Shown here piece by piece: positions 41,031 to 52,369 of a stretch of 64,000 nucleotides of DNA; positions within the stretch are counted from its first letter, which is position 1; each line of letters opens with the position of its first letter. The position numbers and the translations under genes were made by a program. The DNA is from Batillaria attramentaria (taxonomy: Eukaryota; Mollusca; Gastropoda; Batillariidae): assembly GCA_018292915.2 (NCBI GenBank), contig JACVVK020000211.1, forward strand, positions 757,501 through 821,500. Direction: 5' to 3'. The notes below the pieces were generated by a model. That model saw nothing but the letters and a program-made list of their open reading frames with translations, was not told the DNA's origin and did no database searches.

Positions 41031-42214
41031 ATCCTACATCTTTTTTATATTCAAGCTTTTGAACATGTAGCTCTGCTCTGTTCTGATTTGAAAAATGGCT
41101 CACAAATGTGACCATTCACTGTTAAAGTTACTAGAACTTTGACAATTTACATCTGAAACTTTCAAGTCCTATATTTTCTAAGGAAACATTTGACATTTTG
41201 TGAAACATTTCATAGGTTATGAAACATCTGGCACTGATTTTCTGAAATCTTTGACATTTTAATTGAAACTTTGTGCGAGACTGCAGATTTTCAAGACAGA
41301 ACATGTGTAACGCCGGCGGTATTTTCACGACTGTAACACAGCCCACAATTCTGATTTTGATTGTCTTTGTGGACGTGTGCGAGCCATAGAAAATGGCGCG
41401 AGCCAGGAGGAGGAGGAACAAGGAGGGGGACATTAAAACGATGGATTGGTTGATGGTCAGTCCCTCCTTTGATGTCTGGAACTTTCGGCCACGGCATTGT
41501 CACAGACAAAGAAACGTCGGGACCAGCTGGGGATGCGCGCGACACTTTGACCTCCCTCCCCCCACAACACCCGTTCCTCCCGCCCATCCTCTACCCTTAT
41601 GTCACCCACCCGTCCATCCAGGAGACAGTCCTGCCCTTATGTCACCCACCCTCCACCCCTTTCCTTTCCAAAACGAGTCTCCTCCACCCCCACCCCTACC
41701 CCCACCACTACCCCATACCAAATACGTCTCAGAACGGCAAAGACGTTTTCAAAACCCACCACATCTGTCAAGTTGTATTTCCTGGGTACGGCCTCGCTCT
41801 GAGCGTCAGCTCGTCCCAATGCGAGGCAAGCGTCCGTGCGTAGAGTAATGATATCTTGTCAGGTTTTATTTGAGGTGGGCATTACGGACTCGCCGGCTCT
41901 CCAACCTGCTTTGTCTTCTCCCTCCATCGATTTTAATTGCCTGAAAACTCATGACAGCACAAAGCCACAGACAGAAGCAGAGGGGCAGAAGTGTGGGGGG
42001 GGATGGGACTGCGGTGTCCATACCTCGCCGCAGAGATGCGTTACATTGCTGTTGCCGTTTTGGAATTCCACTGCTGCCTGTTGTGTTGTCCCTGAAGGCC
42101 TCGACTGAGAGGATTAAAAAAAAAAAAAAAATCATTTTATGTTTTTATTTGAAATGTCAAAGTGAAGATAGGAATGGTAACTCCCATAGCGCTTGTCGAG
42201 CGTATGTCATAATT
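41031..42214. other. Non-coding stretch
   Basis: Short repeats of the type GAAACATTTGACATTTT at 41,150-41,280 and a doubled CCCTTATGTCACCCACC (about 41,596 and 41,634). C/T-rich DNA at 41,560-41,720. No splice-supported exon. Confidence 0.45.
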
Positions 42215-42263
42215 ATTCAATTCAATCCAATTCAGTTCAGTTTAATTCAGTCGTGTGTTGTAG

Positions 42264-42330
<67 letters not shown>
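42215..42330. repeat. ATTCAATTCA tail-like repeat with (GT)n
   Basis: ATTCAATTCAATCCAATTC resembles the pentanucleotide LINE tail at 15.09 kb. It is followed by (GT)n at 42,268-42,330. Confidence 0.6.
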
Positions 42331-42333
<3 letters not shown>

Positions 42334-42813
42334 AATAATAAACAGGAGAATCCAACCAGAATATTTACAGGCTACAAACACTGGTTATCAAACATACTGC
42401 CGATGTGCTGAGCCATTCCTTCAAATTAACGCATGGGCGAGTGGAAAGTTAATGAACGTACAGGTCTAGTAATTTTTATTTCATTTTTTGTGACTCTCTT
42501 GTGTCAGGTGTACACACCAGGCTGCCTCCTGTGCAGAAAAGTGCCATCCGCTTTCCTTCTTTCTTTTGCGTTACCTTGTTTCTCCTAATATTTGCTGTAT
42601 GTGCTTGCTTGCTTATGCTTATGTCTCTGGCTCCGTTCGGGAACAAAGGGCCACAACAGTACTCCTCCAACGAACACGGTTTTGGGAGATCCTCTTCAGC
42701 TCGGCCCATGTCATTCAGGTCATTCAGGCTGTATGTGCGCTTAGTATTTATGTTCGTTTTGCCCAGTTCCAGATGACCTTTTGATGTTTTTATTTATACT
42801 TCTTTTTTTCCCC
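42331..42813. other. Non-coding stretch
   Basis: Ordinary DNA. No gene recognised. Confidence 0.45.
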
Positions 42814-43027
42814 CGGGAGTTCGATAAATTAGCATGAAGCTGCAGCGTCTCCTGCATGTTATAGGTTTATATTGCCTCGTAGACCAGTCTGCGCCATTTG
42901 CCCACCGTTACTTTTTTCACGTAGTCAGTGCAGGCACACTTAGCCGTGAATTAGTCTATGTTGCTTGCGCGGCGTTAAGCCCTAAAAACTCACTCACTCA
43001 CTCACTCGCGCACTCGCGCACGCACTC
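42814..43027 (+). mobile_element. SINE-C copy, near full length
   Basis: GGAGTTCGATAAATTAGCAT, GCAGCGTCTCCTGCATGTTA, TTGCCTCGTAGACCAGTCTG, GTGCAGGCACACTTAGCC, TTGCGCGGCGTTAAGCCCTA and a decayed CACT tail ending CGCACTC. The tail runs into the pyrimidine tract of the 43,053 acceptor. Confidence 0.82.
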
Positions 43028-43052
43028 CTGCTCTGTCTTCACTCTGGACTAG

Positions 43053-43356
43053 TACAAGATCTGCGGCGGAGTTGGCCCTCCTGCACAACCTCTTGCTGCA
43101 GGAGACAGGCGGGCCCCGCGCGGCAACAACAGTTGTTGGGGAGGCTGGTGATGATAATGAATTGTCAATTCCGGACTCATCCCTGGGCAGTGGTCAGGGT
43201 CGTGGTCAGCCCTCGGCCAAAAGGATGCGCTCGGGCCACTGTCCACTGCTGTCCAGCCCCCCTTTACACCTCCCCCCCTCCCCCTCCTCCCCGCCCCCTC
43301 CCACCTTTTCCTCCTCCAAACGGCAGCCTGCCCTGCCCCCTAGTCCTTTGAAATGA
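43053..43356 (+). CDS. Candidate last exon, Pro/Ser-rich C terminus
   Basis: A pyrimidine-rich acceptor (CTCTGTCTTCACTCTGGACTAG, its last 20 bases ending at 43,052) precedes one base that completes a codon split by the 17,464 donor (AG plus T, Ser). The frame then reads TRSAAELALLHNLLLQETGG, an Ala/Val/Asp segment, a basic AKRMRSGH stretch that could be a nuclear signal, and a Pro/Ser-rich tail (LLSSPPLHLPPSPSS) ending PPSPLK before TGA at 43,354-43,356. Joined with exons 1 and 2 it gives about 215 residues. The hydrophobic LALLHNLLLQE segment looks like a short helix that could bind a partner. No family recognised and no canonical poly(A) signal seen within a kilobase. Codon use looks more coding-like than its surroundings. 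Confidence 0.45.
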
Positions 43357-43974
43357 AAATTAATGAATTCTATTTTCGGTCAGAGGTCTGCAGTGCTAGG
43401 GCATTGTGGGATGCGCTGAGGTGAAGCTTTTTGTTAATCAGCCATTTTACGTGAACCGTGGAATGGGGTTTTGGTGTCCGGATGGTGGAGGGGGTAACGG
43501 GGGGAGGGGGAGGGCGACCCTGAGTGACCACTGGTCACCACTGACCAGCTCCAGTGGGGGGTCACACCCAGCTCCCTGACCCCCCCCCCCACCCCCGGGG
43601 GCACCGAGAAGGTAAAAGAAGAGACAGAAAGAAAAATAGGATCCCCAGGGCAATTTTCTGCCATTGTCCCTCCTTCTCTCTTCACAGATCTTAGAAAAGG
43701 GGCACCCGGAGCAGCCGGCCGGATGGTCGACCACGCGTGCGATGCAAAAGGATGCGCAGAAGACGCTCCGAGCACTGTCAATACACCCGCCATTTTTCCC
43801 CTCACCTCTTGGCCCCGGCGTCGGTCGTGACGAAACACGAAAATTGTCCGGAGGGGCGTGGTTACCTTTCCCGCTCGACTTCTGCCAAATCTAGGCTCCG
43901 TGGTAGTGTCAGTGATGATACGCACTGACTGACGCGCGTGTCCAACGTTGTTTGGAACGGGAAGAAAATCGTGA

Positions 43975-44030
<56 letters not shown>

Positions 44031-44176
44031 AGAGACAAGAGACAAACATATAACGCTACCCAAGAGCAACTTTGCTGTGCTTGAATGTTCTCGATTTTAT
44101 ACTCATTCTACACATGCAGCACTTTTATTTCCATTTCTGACACTAACATCAGCAATGATATCAACAAAGCTCAAAA
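43357..44176. other. Possible 3' UTR and flanking DNA with (GT)n
   Basis: The first part could be 3' UTR of the preceding exon, but there is no AATAAA. (GT)n lies at about 43,977-44,028. A further acceptor-led frame is listed separately. Confidence 0.4.
43688..43891 (+). CDS. Weak candidate exon
   Basis: The acceptor CCCTCCTTCTCTCTTCACAG is excellent and is followed by 67 open codons (starting ILEKGHPEQPAGWSTTRAMQ) to TAG at 43,889-43,891. No donor or homologue supports it, and the frame has no clear composition bias, so it may be an acceptor-like sequence without an exon. Confidence 0.2.
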
Positions 44177-44394
44177 CACACCAGTTCTAGAGAGGTATCT
44201 GTTTCTCCTCCTGGTGTGAGTCTCTCTCCTTCCTTTTCCTCCCTTCCTGCAGCGCCCCACAAATGGTCAACTGTCATCATCATCACACCAGTTCTAGAGA
44301 GGTATCTGTTTCTCCTCCTGGTGTGAGTCTCTCTCCTTCCTTTTCCTCCCTTCCTGCAGCGCCCCACAAATGGTCAACTGTCATCATCATCACA
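44177..44394 (+). repeat. Perfect 107-bp tandem duplication
   Basis: The block CCAGTTCTAGAGAGGTATCT...GGTCAACTGTCATCATCATC at 44,181-44,287 is repeated exactly at 44,288-44,394, followed by the first bases of a third copy. Identity is complete, so it is very recent (or an assembly artefact). Confidence 0.95.
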
Positions 44395-45037
44395 CCAGAG
44401 ACTTTGTAATTGTGTAGCAGCAGCAGCAGCAGCAACAGCAATGCTCAACCACCTTTTTCAGTGGGCAGGACAAGCACTGTGTGTGCGTCTTTGAAGTGTT
44501 TTTGTATCACATACCATTTTGTAGGAATAATTTACAATGATAATATACTTATTAGGTCACATGGTGTGCCGGCCTTCGTCAGTGATCGCGTCAGCTTCAG
44601 AACTTTAGCCGGGAGTCGAGCGGGAAAAGAAATGGTGCGTTCAGGGTGACACACCGCGGCTCTGCTTCTCTGACCACCGTCCCTCCTTTTCTCTCAATGG
44701 ACAACGGACGGCCGGTCAGCCAAAGTCAGTGGTGACGACTCAGGCGTTTTATTTTCTTCTTCTTCTTCTCCCCCCTCGCGCCGTCTGGAGGTTTTTCAAG
44801 TCAGGGGCGACAAAAAGGAAGGAAGGGAGACAGGAAGGAAGAAGGGAGACAATAGGAAGAAGAGGTGCATTATGGGAAATGAAAGGTGTTTTAGGGTGGG
44901 TGCCGCGAAGATGGGGGGCTGATTCTGGGGTGGGGATTTCCAGATTGTCGTGTTGGAGGGTCGGAGTAAAAGTTCAGTTTCCGTTTTTTATTTAAACTCT
45001 CGAGATTTGAGATTTCTCGACTGACAAGGGTAGTCGG

Positions 45038-45112
<75 letters not shown>

Positions 45113-45182
45113 TTGTCTGGTGCCCAACCGCCTGCTGGAGCTCTGGGAGCCTTGCAGTAGCAAAACAGTAAAATACATGCGG
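44395..45182. other. Non-coding stretch with CAA/TAA microsatellite
   Basis: (AGC)n at 44,416-44,435, GGAA-rich DNA at 44,815-44,860, and (CAA)n(TAA)n at 45,040-45,112. No exon recognised. Confidence 0.5.
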
Positions 45183-45377
45183 TCACACATACAGGGGTGG
45201 GGGTGGGTGTTTGGGGGTTTAACGTCCTTTTCCACCACATACGGGTGATATCAAAGATTTGGCAACGATGAAAAAGCCAGTACAATTATTTGTCCCCAGT
45301 CGGGATACGAACTCACGACCCGAGCATTGAGAGTCCAACGGCTCTACCATTCGGCCACCCCGGCTCCCCTCACACAT
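45183..45377 (-). mobile_element. SINE-A copy with 8-bp duplication
   Basis: Full-length minus-strand SINE-A (45,191-45,369). Plus reads GGGGGTTTAACGTCCTTTTC, ATACGGGTGATATCAAAGAT, GGATACGAACTCACGACCCG and CATTCGGCCACCCCGGCTCC. TCACACAT flanks both sides, with ACAG following nearby on each. Confidence 0.9.
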
Positions 45378-46867
45378 CATACAGTCTCAATGCATGTTGG
45401 TTTAAACATTTTTCATTCGTGGATCACCGTCAAGCAGCAAACAGTAATACCTTGAAAGAGAACACAACAAGCAGAAACTTATATACGTACTCATCTGAAC
45501 CAATACATTTTCACAAACATCATGTTCACACATCATGATACAGTAATACTCACATGCTACATCAATACACACATCTGACATGCATACATGCATTCATACA
45601 TATGTACATTTACACGAACATACACCCGGCTTTCACGCAGTGTATCATACGTGAAATTTTACAAAGATGATAAGATGACCATTGTAACCAGCCTGATGCA
45701 AAGAAAAACTGAGCCGATAATATCATTCGCCGACGATCTCCATGAACTGGGATCCGTAGCAGGTTTGGGAGACCTTTTTTTCCCATTTTTTCCCCCTGTA
45801 CGAGAACCGCGTCCCTCTCAAAACATGTCCCAAGCAGTTGTTACAGAAAGGCCGCGCGCGCCAGCCCATGTCACCGCGACCTTCTCTATTCTCTGATGCT
45901 GCACGCATAAAATCCATAAAGACAGATTGTGTTTGGTCAACGCTGGTGCCACGCCTAACACCCCCCCCCTTCCCCCTCCCTCCCTCAATCTCCCCCTCCC
46001 TCCACTCCCCTCACCCACCCACCCCATGCCACAAATCCCTGCATGGCTGTTTCTTTGCGTTCAATCACGATGGCTGCTCTTTCTCTGGCTTGATCAGTGG
46101 ACGGTCTGTGGTTTGTTTGCAAGCACGCGCGGGCTTTTTGCGTGAGTGTTTTTCCAAGTTTCTATTCTTTCCTTTCCTCCAGTCCTGCTACTGACCAGTA
46201 GTGTGTGTGTGTGTGTCCAGCAGAACAGAGCTTGACCAAACGCAGAAGTAGGAGAAGAAGAAGAAGAATAGGGGACGTGTTTCCATCGGATGATGGTGTG
46301 CCGAGGTAGAATCTTGTTCTTTCTGTATGGTGTTAAAAAAAAGAAGCCTGCCTGCAGTTCGACATCGTCTTTTTACTTTTCTTTCTTTTGTTTGTTTGTT
46401 TGTTTCTTTCTCTTGAATGGCCGGAAGAGGGGAGTAGATTGAGGGAGGCGGCAGCTCAACAGCAGCAGCAGCAGCAACAACAACAACAACAACAACAACA
46501 ACAAACGCCTAAACCTTACAGTTTATACGCCCAGATTTGAAAACATGATGCCGAAGAAACGCTGTCCGCTAACGCAAGGGACATCACTCACTATATACTG
46601 ATATAGTTACTCCCCCATGTCTCTCACTCGTTTCTCCTTTAGAACAGCTAGAGCTGCGTTGGACCGCTTCAAAAGTAATCGCGCCACTTGGGGGAAAAAC
46701 AAAGAAAACAAAAGTGAAAAAAAAAAACCCACAAGTTACGCCCACCCATCTACCCTGGAATTTTCTTTTATCATTATAAAATTGAGAATCTTCGGAATTA
46801 CTATTTCAATTTGACCTAATGTGCTTAACAAGCCAGTGACATAAGCCGCTACAGGAAGGAATGTGGC
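45378..46867. other. Non-coding stretch
   Basis: C/T-rich DNA at 45,955-46,030, a short (GT)n at 46,200-46,216, (AAG)n at about 46,248-46,268 and (CAG)n(CAA)n at 46,460-46,505. No splice-supported exon. Confidence 0.45.
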
Positions 46868-46936
46868 ACTTAGCATATTCATAATATACCCGTCACCAGC
46901 GTTACTTAGCATATTCATAATATACCCGTCATCAGC
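46868..46936 (+). repeat. 36-bp tandem duplication
   Basis: ACTTAGCATATTCATAATAT followed by ACCCGTCA.CAGC occurs at 46,868 and 46,904, nearly identical. Confidence 0.92.
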
Positions 46937-47103
46937 TTTTCGCAGTGACAATGAACTTGGCAGCTCAGTTTACTTTGGGCTAAGAAGCGAAATACCATTG
47001 ATTAAAAATGGATTGCTTCAGTCCTTCAAAGCTAGAGAGCTGCGGCCACTGCATGCAGCGAGAGTTACCGCGCGTGGTAGGGCACGTGCAACCTAGGGTG
47101 GGG

Positions 47104-47495
<392 letters not shown>

Positions 47496-48779
47496 GAGCA
47501 CTCAGTGGTCAAGCTATGGGCAGTTGTCCGCAGTGCTTTGGGGGTGGGGGGTGGGGTGGGAGGAGATCGGAGGAGCCGGGGTGGGGGTTGAGGGATTTTT
47601 CGCTGCATCAGTCCACTTTTTCGCTCTTTGTTGGGGCACGGATTGAAAGTGACCATTGTCCAGTTCTGACCACTGTGGCCCCTCCCTCTTACTTCATACC
47701 CCCCTCCCATCATCCCCCCTCCCTCCCTAACCCTCCCTAACCCCCCCTCCCCTCCCCTCTCATTTGTTCCTCGGTCTGTGACAGGTGCTTTGCCCTTGGT
47801 TTTTCCCCAATGGTCAGTTTTTCGCGCTGGCCACACCAAAACTAATGCAACCGCAGAGAATAAATTTGACTGACCGCTCGCTTGACCACTGTCCAGGGAC
47901 TTGGCTCCCTGCTGTTGAAGACGAGCAAGAGACAGACAGACAGATAGTAGGAGAGACACAGAGAGAGGGACAGAGACAGGAACTGATATAGAAGCCGTGG
48001 AGCATTTTGAGGTCTGGTGTCTTGTCTCTCAACTGGCGATGTGGAATTGAAGATTTCTTTTGCTGTGTTCTGAGGGTTTTTTTTTTCCTTTTCCTGGATT
48101 GCTGTTGTGGATTGCTGTCGTGTGGTTTTTCTGACGTGCTTTGCAATGGTTTGGTACGTACTGTGTAGAGTTTGTGTTTGTTTATTTTGTTTGTTTTGTT
48201 TGGTTATTATTTTATTACATTCTAGAACTGTACACATTTCATTTTGCTTTCGGTGTTTAATAATACTTTGTTTTGGTTAAAGTTGCATAATTATCTCTTC
48301 TCGGTTTGAATCTTATGAATGTTTTGTGGCCGGTTGGGTTGTTGTCATTTAAAAATCAAATGCCTAATACTGTGAAGACGGTACCGTTTCTGAAAACATG
48401 TCTTAGTGCTTACCTTTGTTTTGCAAACCTCCGCTATTCTTGCTGATGTTGATTTTGTGAACTTTGATTTTGTTTGGCGCGTTTTTGTAGTTTTCAGCTT
48501 CTATTCGTAAGATGAAATTATTTTGACAGTTTGCATGTTCAGTGTTGTTCTGCATCCGCTTTCTTTCTTTCTTGTCAAACGCTGATTGTAAGATTCCGTT
48601 TCCAACAGTAATTAGTTGAACTGCCACTGTACGTCGCGGAGCCTGCCTAAATTCGTTTGCGTTCAAGTGGCACTCTGTGACAGTAGGACTAAGACTCTTT
48701 GTCTTCTTTGGAGCTAGTTCTTTTGACAATTAACCTCTGGTGACAATTAAGCTGAAGACATGAGTTTTACAGTGATATT
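47496..48779. other. Non-coding stretch, T/G-rich in part
   Basis: C/T-rich DNA (47,680-47,760) and T/G-rich low complexity at 48,060-48,330, one of the few blocks with T/G rather than A/C on the plus strand. No gene recognised. Confidence 0.45.
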
Positions 48780-48974
48780 TCGTTAGTCGACCAGGGGGAG
48801 CCGGGGTGGTCGAATGATAGAGCGTTGGACTTTTAATGCTCCGGTCGTGAGTTCGATCCCGGCTGGGGCCAAATATTTGTGCTGGCTTTTTCATCGTTGC
48901 CCCGTCTTTGATATCACCCTATGTGGTGGAAAAGGACGTTAAAGCCCCAAACACCCCACCCTCGTTAGTCGACC
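48780..48974 (+). mobile_element. SINE-A copy with 13-bp target-site duplication
   Basis: Full-length, of the GATCCCGGC / CACCCTATGTGG subfamily (48,793-48,961). TCGTTAGTCGACC flanks exactly at 48,780-48,792 and 48,962-48,974. Confidence 0.95.
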
Positions 48975-49070
48975 TATCCATTGTACGTGTATTTCCTTTG
49001 AATTCGGTTCGTATCCCGGCTTTGTTAACACGACGGGTCTTACGGCGTAGATTTGGATTTTTGGCCGGTT

Positions 49071-49337
49071 ACACTTTAAAGTCTCCATACGTATGACAGG
49101 CACACAACAGAGTACAGATAACTTTTAGTCACATATGCTTAATCTGTGCATCAGAATCAGTCACTTGGGTCACAGTATAGCATCTGAAAGCATTGTGGTG
49201 ACTCGGGTTGGCGTATCCGTTGTTCTGCGTACTTAGGAGCGTAGTGTGTACTGCCTGAGCAGACGACTTTATTTGCATGCGGACTGAACACCAACCAGAC
49301 AGCGCTGATTGGTGGTTAATTTTAGTGACTTGGTCGT
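49071..49337 (+). repeat. Dispersed repeat O, uninterrupted copy
   Basis: Aligns with 12,380-12,492 plus 13,510-13,668. At the junction it reads ACTTGGGTCACAGTATAGCA with one GTCACA, i.e. the state before the CAGGCTGG transposon inserted in the other copy. Confidence 0.75.
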
Positions 49338-49601
49338 GTGGACGTGTAGTACAAGTATGGAAGCGTTTGGCCAAGGAAGTTATATTTCTCAATCTACTAT
49401 TAGAAGCCAGAAAGTCATGAAAACGGTCGAAATCGCCAAAAGAAACATCTAATCGGTCATTTGGCAAACAGCCTGAGAGTTTTGGAAGCGGCAGTTTTCC
49501 CCCTTAGAACTCACATCACGAACATATTAATGTCTTTACACGGTCAACCCCTTGAACTGAACTTAGCCAAACAAGCAAGGAAAAGAGGTGCTTTGTTTCT
49601 C

Positions 49602-49809
49602 TGTCCTGAATATCGGGAAGCCGGGGTGGCCGAATGATAGAGCGTTGCCGGACTTCTAATGCTCGGTTCGTGAGTTCGTATCCCGGCTTGGGCCAAATAT
49701 TTGTCTAACATTTTCAGTCATCGTTGCCCCGTCTTTGATATCACCCGTATGTGATGAAAAAGGACGTTAAACCGCCAAACACCCACCCACCCACCCTGTC
49801 GTGAATATC
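49602..49809 (+). mobile_element. SINE-A copy with 13-bp duplication (one mismatch)
   Basis: Full-length SINE-A (49,615-49,796) with small insertions in the head. TGTCCTGAATATC and TGTCGTGAATATC flank it. Confidence 0.92.
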
Positions 49810-49814
49810 ACTAT

Positions 49815-49880
49815 AAGCTGGTGGAAAAAGACGTTAAACCCGTAAACCAACCAAGCAAACCAATCAAGCAAACAACCAAG
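49815..49880 (+). mobile_element. SINE-A 3' fragment
   Basis: GCTGGTGGAAAAAGACGTTA, AACCCGTAAACCAACCAAGC: the SINE-A 3' motif with a CCAA-type tail, immediately 3' of the preceding SINE. Confidence 0.65.
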
Positions 49881-50286
49881 TCAAACCGGCCAACCAGCCT
49901 ATTAGGAGACTGGCCAGAAATGCCGGCCTGCCAGTCACAGAATTGCAGCCCAGGCCTCTGCAAGTCTCTCCTTTCCCGCCTCCCACTCCTAGAGCAGGTT
50001 CGTTTTTTTCCTCAGTATCGCCGCCGTCTGCTGGGCTTGTGCTGGAGTTCGATTGGTCGGTTTCTGCTCCCCCCTAACAAGCGTTTTCATTTGTGGCGTA
50101 AAAATGGCGCAGCCTCACGCAACGCCGCGCAAGCTACGAGCAGCGCACGCGTCACAGTCCTGCAGGCGTCGGCATCAAATTCATTGCAACCTGACTGGCT
50201 CCCAGTAGCAGAGCTGCCGTCGTCACGCCGCGCGACGAATCAAAACCGTACTTGCACGCGCCTAAAAAAACAACACAATGCCTCCG

Positions 50287-50315
<29 letters not shown>

Positions 50316-50319
<4 letters not shown>

Positions 50320-50425
50320 GCTTGGGTCGTGAGTTCGAATCCTTGCCGGGGCTCAAATATTTGTACTGGCCTGTTTCTCGTTGCCACGTCTTGATATCAC
50401 CCATACGTAGTGGAAACTTGAAATG
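50316..50425 (+). mobile_element. SINE-A copy, 5'-truncated and diverged
   Basis: CTTGGGTCGTGAGTTCGAAT, CAAATATTTGTACTGGCC and TTGATATCACCCATACGTAG are intact. The final GGACGTTAAAC has decayed to CTTGAAATGACC. It is preceded by (CT)n at 50,288-50,316. Confidence 0.78.
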
Positions 50426-50429
50426 ACCC

Positions 50430-50492
50430 CAACCCCCCCCCCCCCCCCCCGCTCCCTGTCTCGCTCCCTCTCTCTCTCTCTCCTCTCTCTCT

Positions 50493-50565
<73 letters not shown>

Positions 50566-50780
50566 TCTCTCTCTCTCGCTCTCTCTGCTTTTGTGTTTAC
50601 ATTCTTCTCTTTGTTTATTATTATATTTTTGCCGTGATTAGCAACCGCACGTTTGGAAATGTTCACTGTGCCAATAGCTTTACCGTTCATGAAGAAAGAG
50701 CATCCTCATCATCATCATCATCATCATCTCTCTCTCTCTCTCTCTCCGCTCCCCCTGCCCCCCCCCCCCCCCTCTCTCTC
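50430..50780. repeat. C-run, CT, (GT)n and CT microsatellites
   Basis: C-run at about 50,431-50,449, (CT)n, (GT)n at 50,494-50,563, (CATCAT)n at 50,703-50,728 and CT/C-runs to about 50,780. Confidence 0.92.
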
Positions 50781-51524
50781 TCTTCAGCTCCAGGTCTGAC
50801 ATTGTTTGCGGGCTTTTTAACAAGGTCTGGCGCGCGGTCAGTTTTTTGTTCTGCCATTTCACAGGCTAATAGCCCTTGTCGTCTGTTTTGATTTGAGAAA
50901 TGAGCGGTTTTGTTGGCCGTTTAGAGAGCTTTTTTGACTCGGGGTCTCGCCCTCTCAATCTGGCGTGCAAACCTGGGCGAGATTTCGATGACCGGCCACG
51001 GGCCGTGGGGTGAAAAGGGTTAAAGGGTTAAAGTCGCCGGTTGGAGGGAGTTGGTTTTGGCTGGACAGTGGTCACTCGAGTTCAGGTATTGTAGAAAACC
51101 AAAAAAAGGCCGGGGCGGGGAAAAAAGGAAGGAAATGTTCAGTATTTGGACAAAGAAATCGTGCCGTTTTTAAAATGTTTATTAAAAACAAAATCGGTTA
51201 TGCCATGTTGTTTTCTTGGGGGATGCATTTTTGGAAGGAATAGTTGTCACTATCATGGATATTACAAAAAAAAGAAGGAAATGGAGAGAGAGAAAAAATG
51301 TGCAGGATTTGAACAATGAAATCGTCTAAATTTTTAGATGTGTATCAGAACTGTTCCTGATGCCTTGCTGTTTTCAGGGAAGATGAAATTAAGCACAGTT
51401 TCATTAGAAAGTGCTTTACTTTTAATTTTGTAATCTGATATTATCAGTAATTTTCTTTTCTTTGAATAGGTTGTAGTCGGTTCACTGTTGTTGCAGACAG
51501 TTAGCGAGTATGGTGTCGGTGATG

Positions 51525-51567
<43 letters not shown>

Positions 51568-52008
51568 GCGCGCGCGCGCTTCTGCAAGAATATCAGATTT
51601 CGGATTTCCCCACCCCCACTTCTCAATCCTTTTTCTTGCCCCGGCGTCCCCCCCCCCCCCCACCACCTCCCCCCCCCCACCCAGAACAAAAATTTAACCC
51701 CACTATAACCAAAGGCGCCAGGATGAAAAAGCAGAGGACGTACTGACCACTGGTCAAGGCGGTCAGAGAAAGTGGTCAGGGGAGAGAGGATAAAGTACCC
51801 TCCAATCCCCCCTCCCCATTTTTTCCTCCTTTGAGCTCCAAAAAAAAGGTTTGTTATCAATTTCCCCGCAGGCGTTGACCTAAGCCCCGTGACGTTCGTT
51901 CGGTCAGCTCGCGGCTGGTAACAACAGTGGCGGTGACAACAGCATTGCCTGTTGGTTGACCAGCAGTCAGGCCCCTGAGCTGGTTGAATGAGTGGGTTTT
52001 ACGTGACT

Positions 52009-52011
<3 letters not shown>
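50781..52011. other. Non-coding stretch with (GT)n
   Basis: TTAAAGGGTTAAAG near 51,019 resembles a TTAA-MITE end but has no partner. (GT)n with a CG-rich end lies at 51,530-51,579. No exon recognised. Confidence 0.45.
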
Positions 52012-52075
<64 letters not shown>

Positions 52076-52098
52076 GCGCGCGCGCGCGCGTGCGTGCT
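52012..52098. repeat. (GT)n followed by alternating CG
   Basis: About 29 GT units run into GTGCGCGCGCGCGCGCG (52,072-52,090). Alternating purine-pyrimidine DNA of this sort favours Z-DNA. Confidence 0.92.
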
Positions 52099-52330
52099 TG
52101 CGTGTTGTGGTTTGTATCGGTCGGGCTTGCATGTTGTTTCTGCTGAACTACTAATGCTTTATTTATTTTACCAGTACCTTCCTCGTGGTTAAACATCTCT
52201 GATCTAGAAAGATGGAAAATCAGAGGGAAAACACTGAGGAAGGGAGGGAGGACTCTAATTCATATGACGTCATTTTCATGACGTGAAAGTAAGCTGACAC
52301 TTGTGGGAAAGTCTGCGAATGAAGTCATTC

Positions 52331-52369
52331 TTTTTTTTTTTTTTTTTTTTTGGGGGGGGGGGGGGGGGG
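52331..52369. repeat. T21-G18 double homopolymer
   Basis: T21 (52,331-52,351) abuts G18 (52,352-52,369), equivalent to C18A21 on the other strand. Confidence 0.95.

Noticed and set aside
43434..44069. 211-codon minus-strand frame
   Set aside because: It includes the GT microsatellite as His-Thr repeats and Pro/Gly low complexity; no motif recognised.
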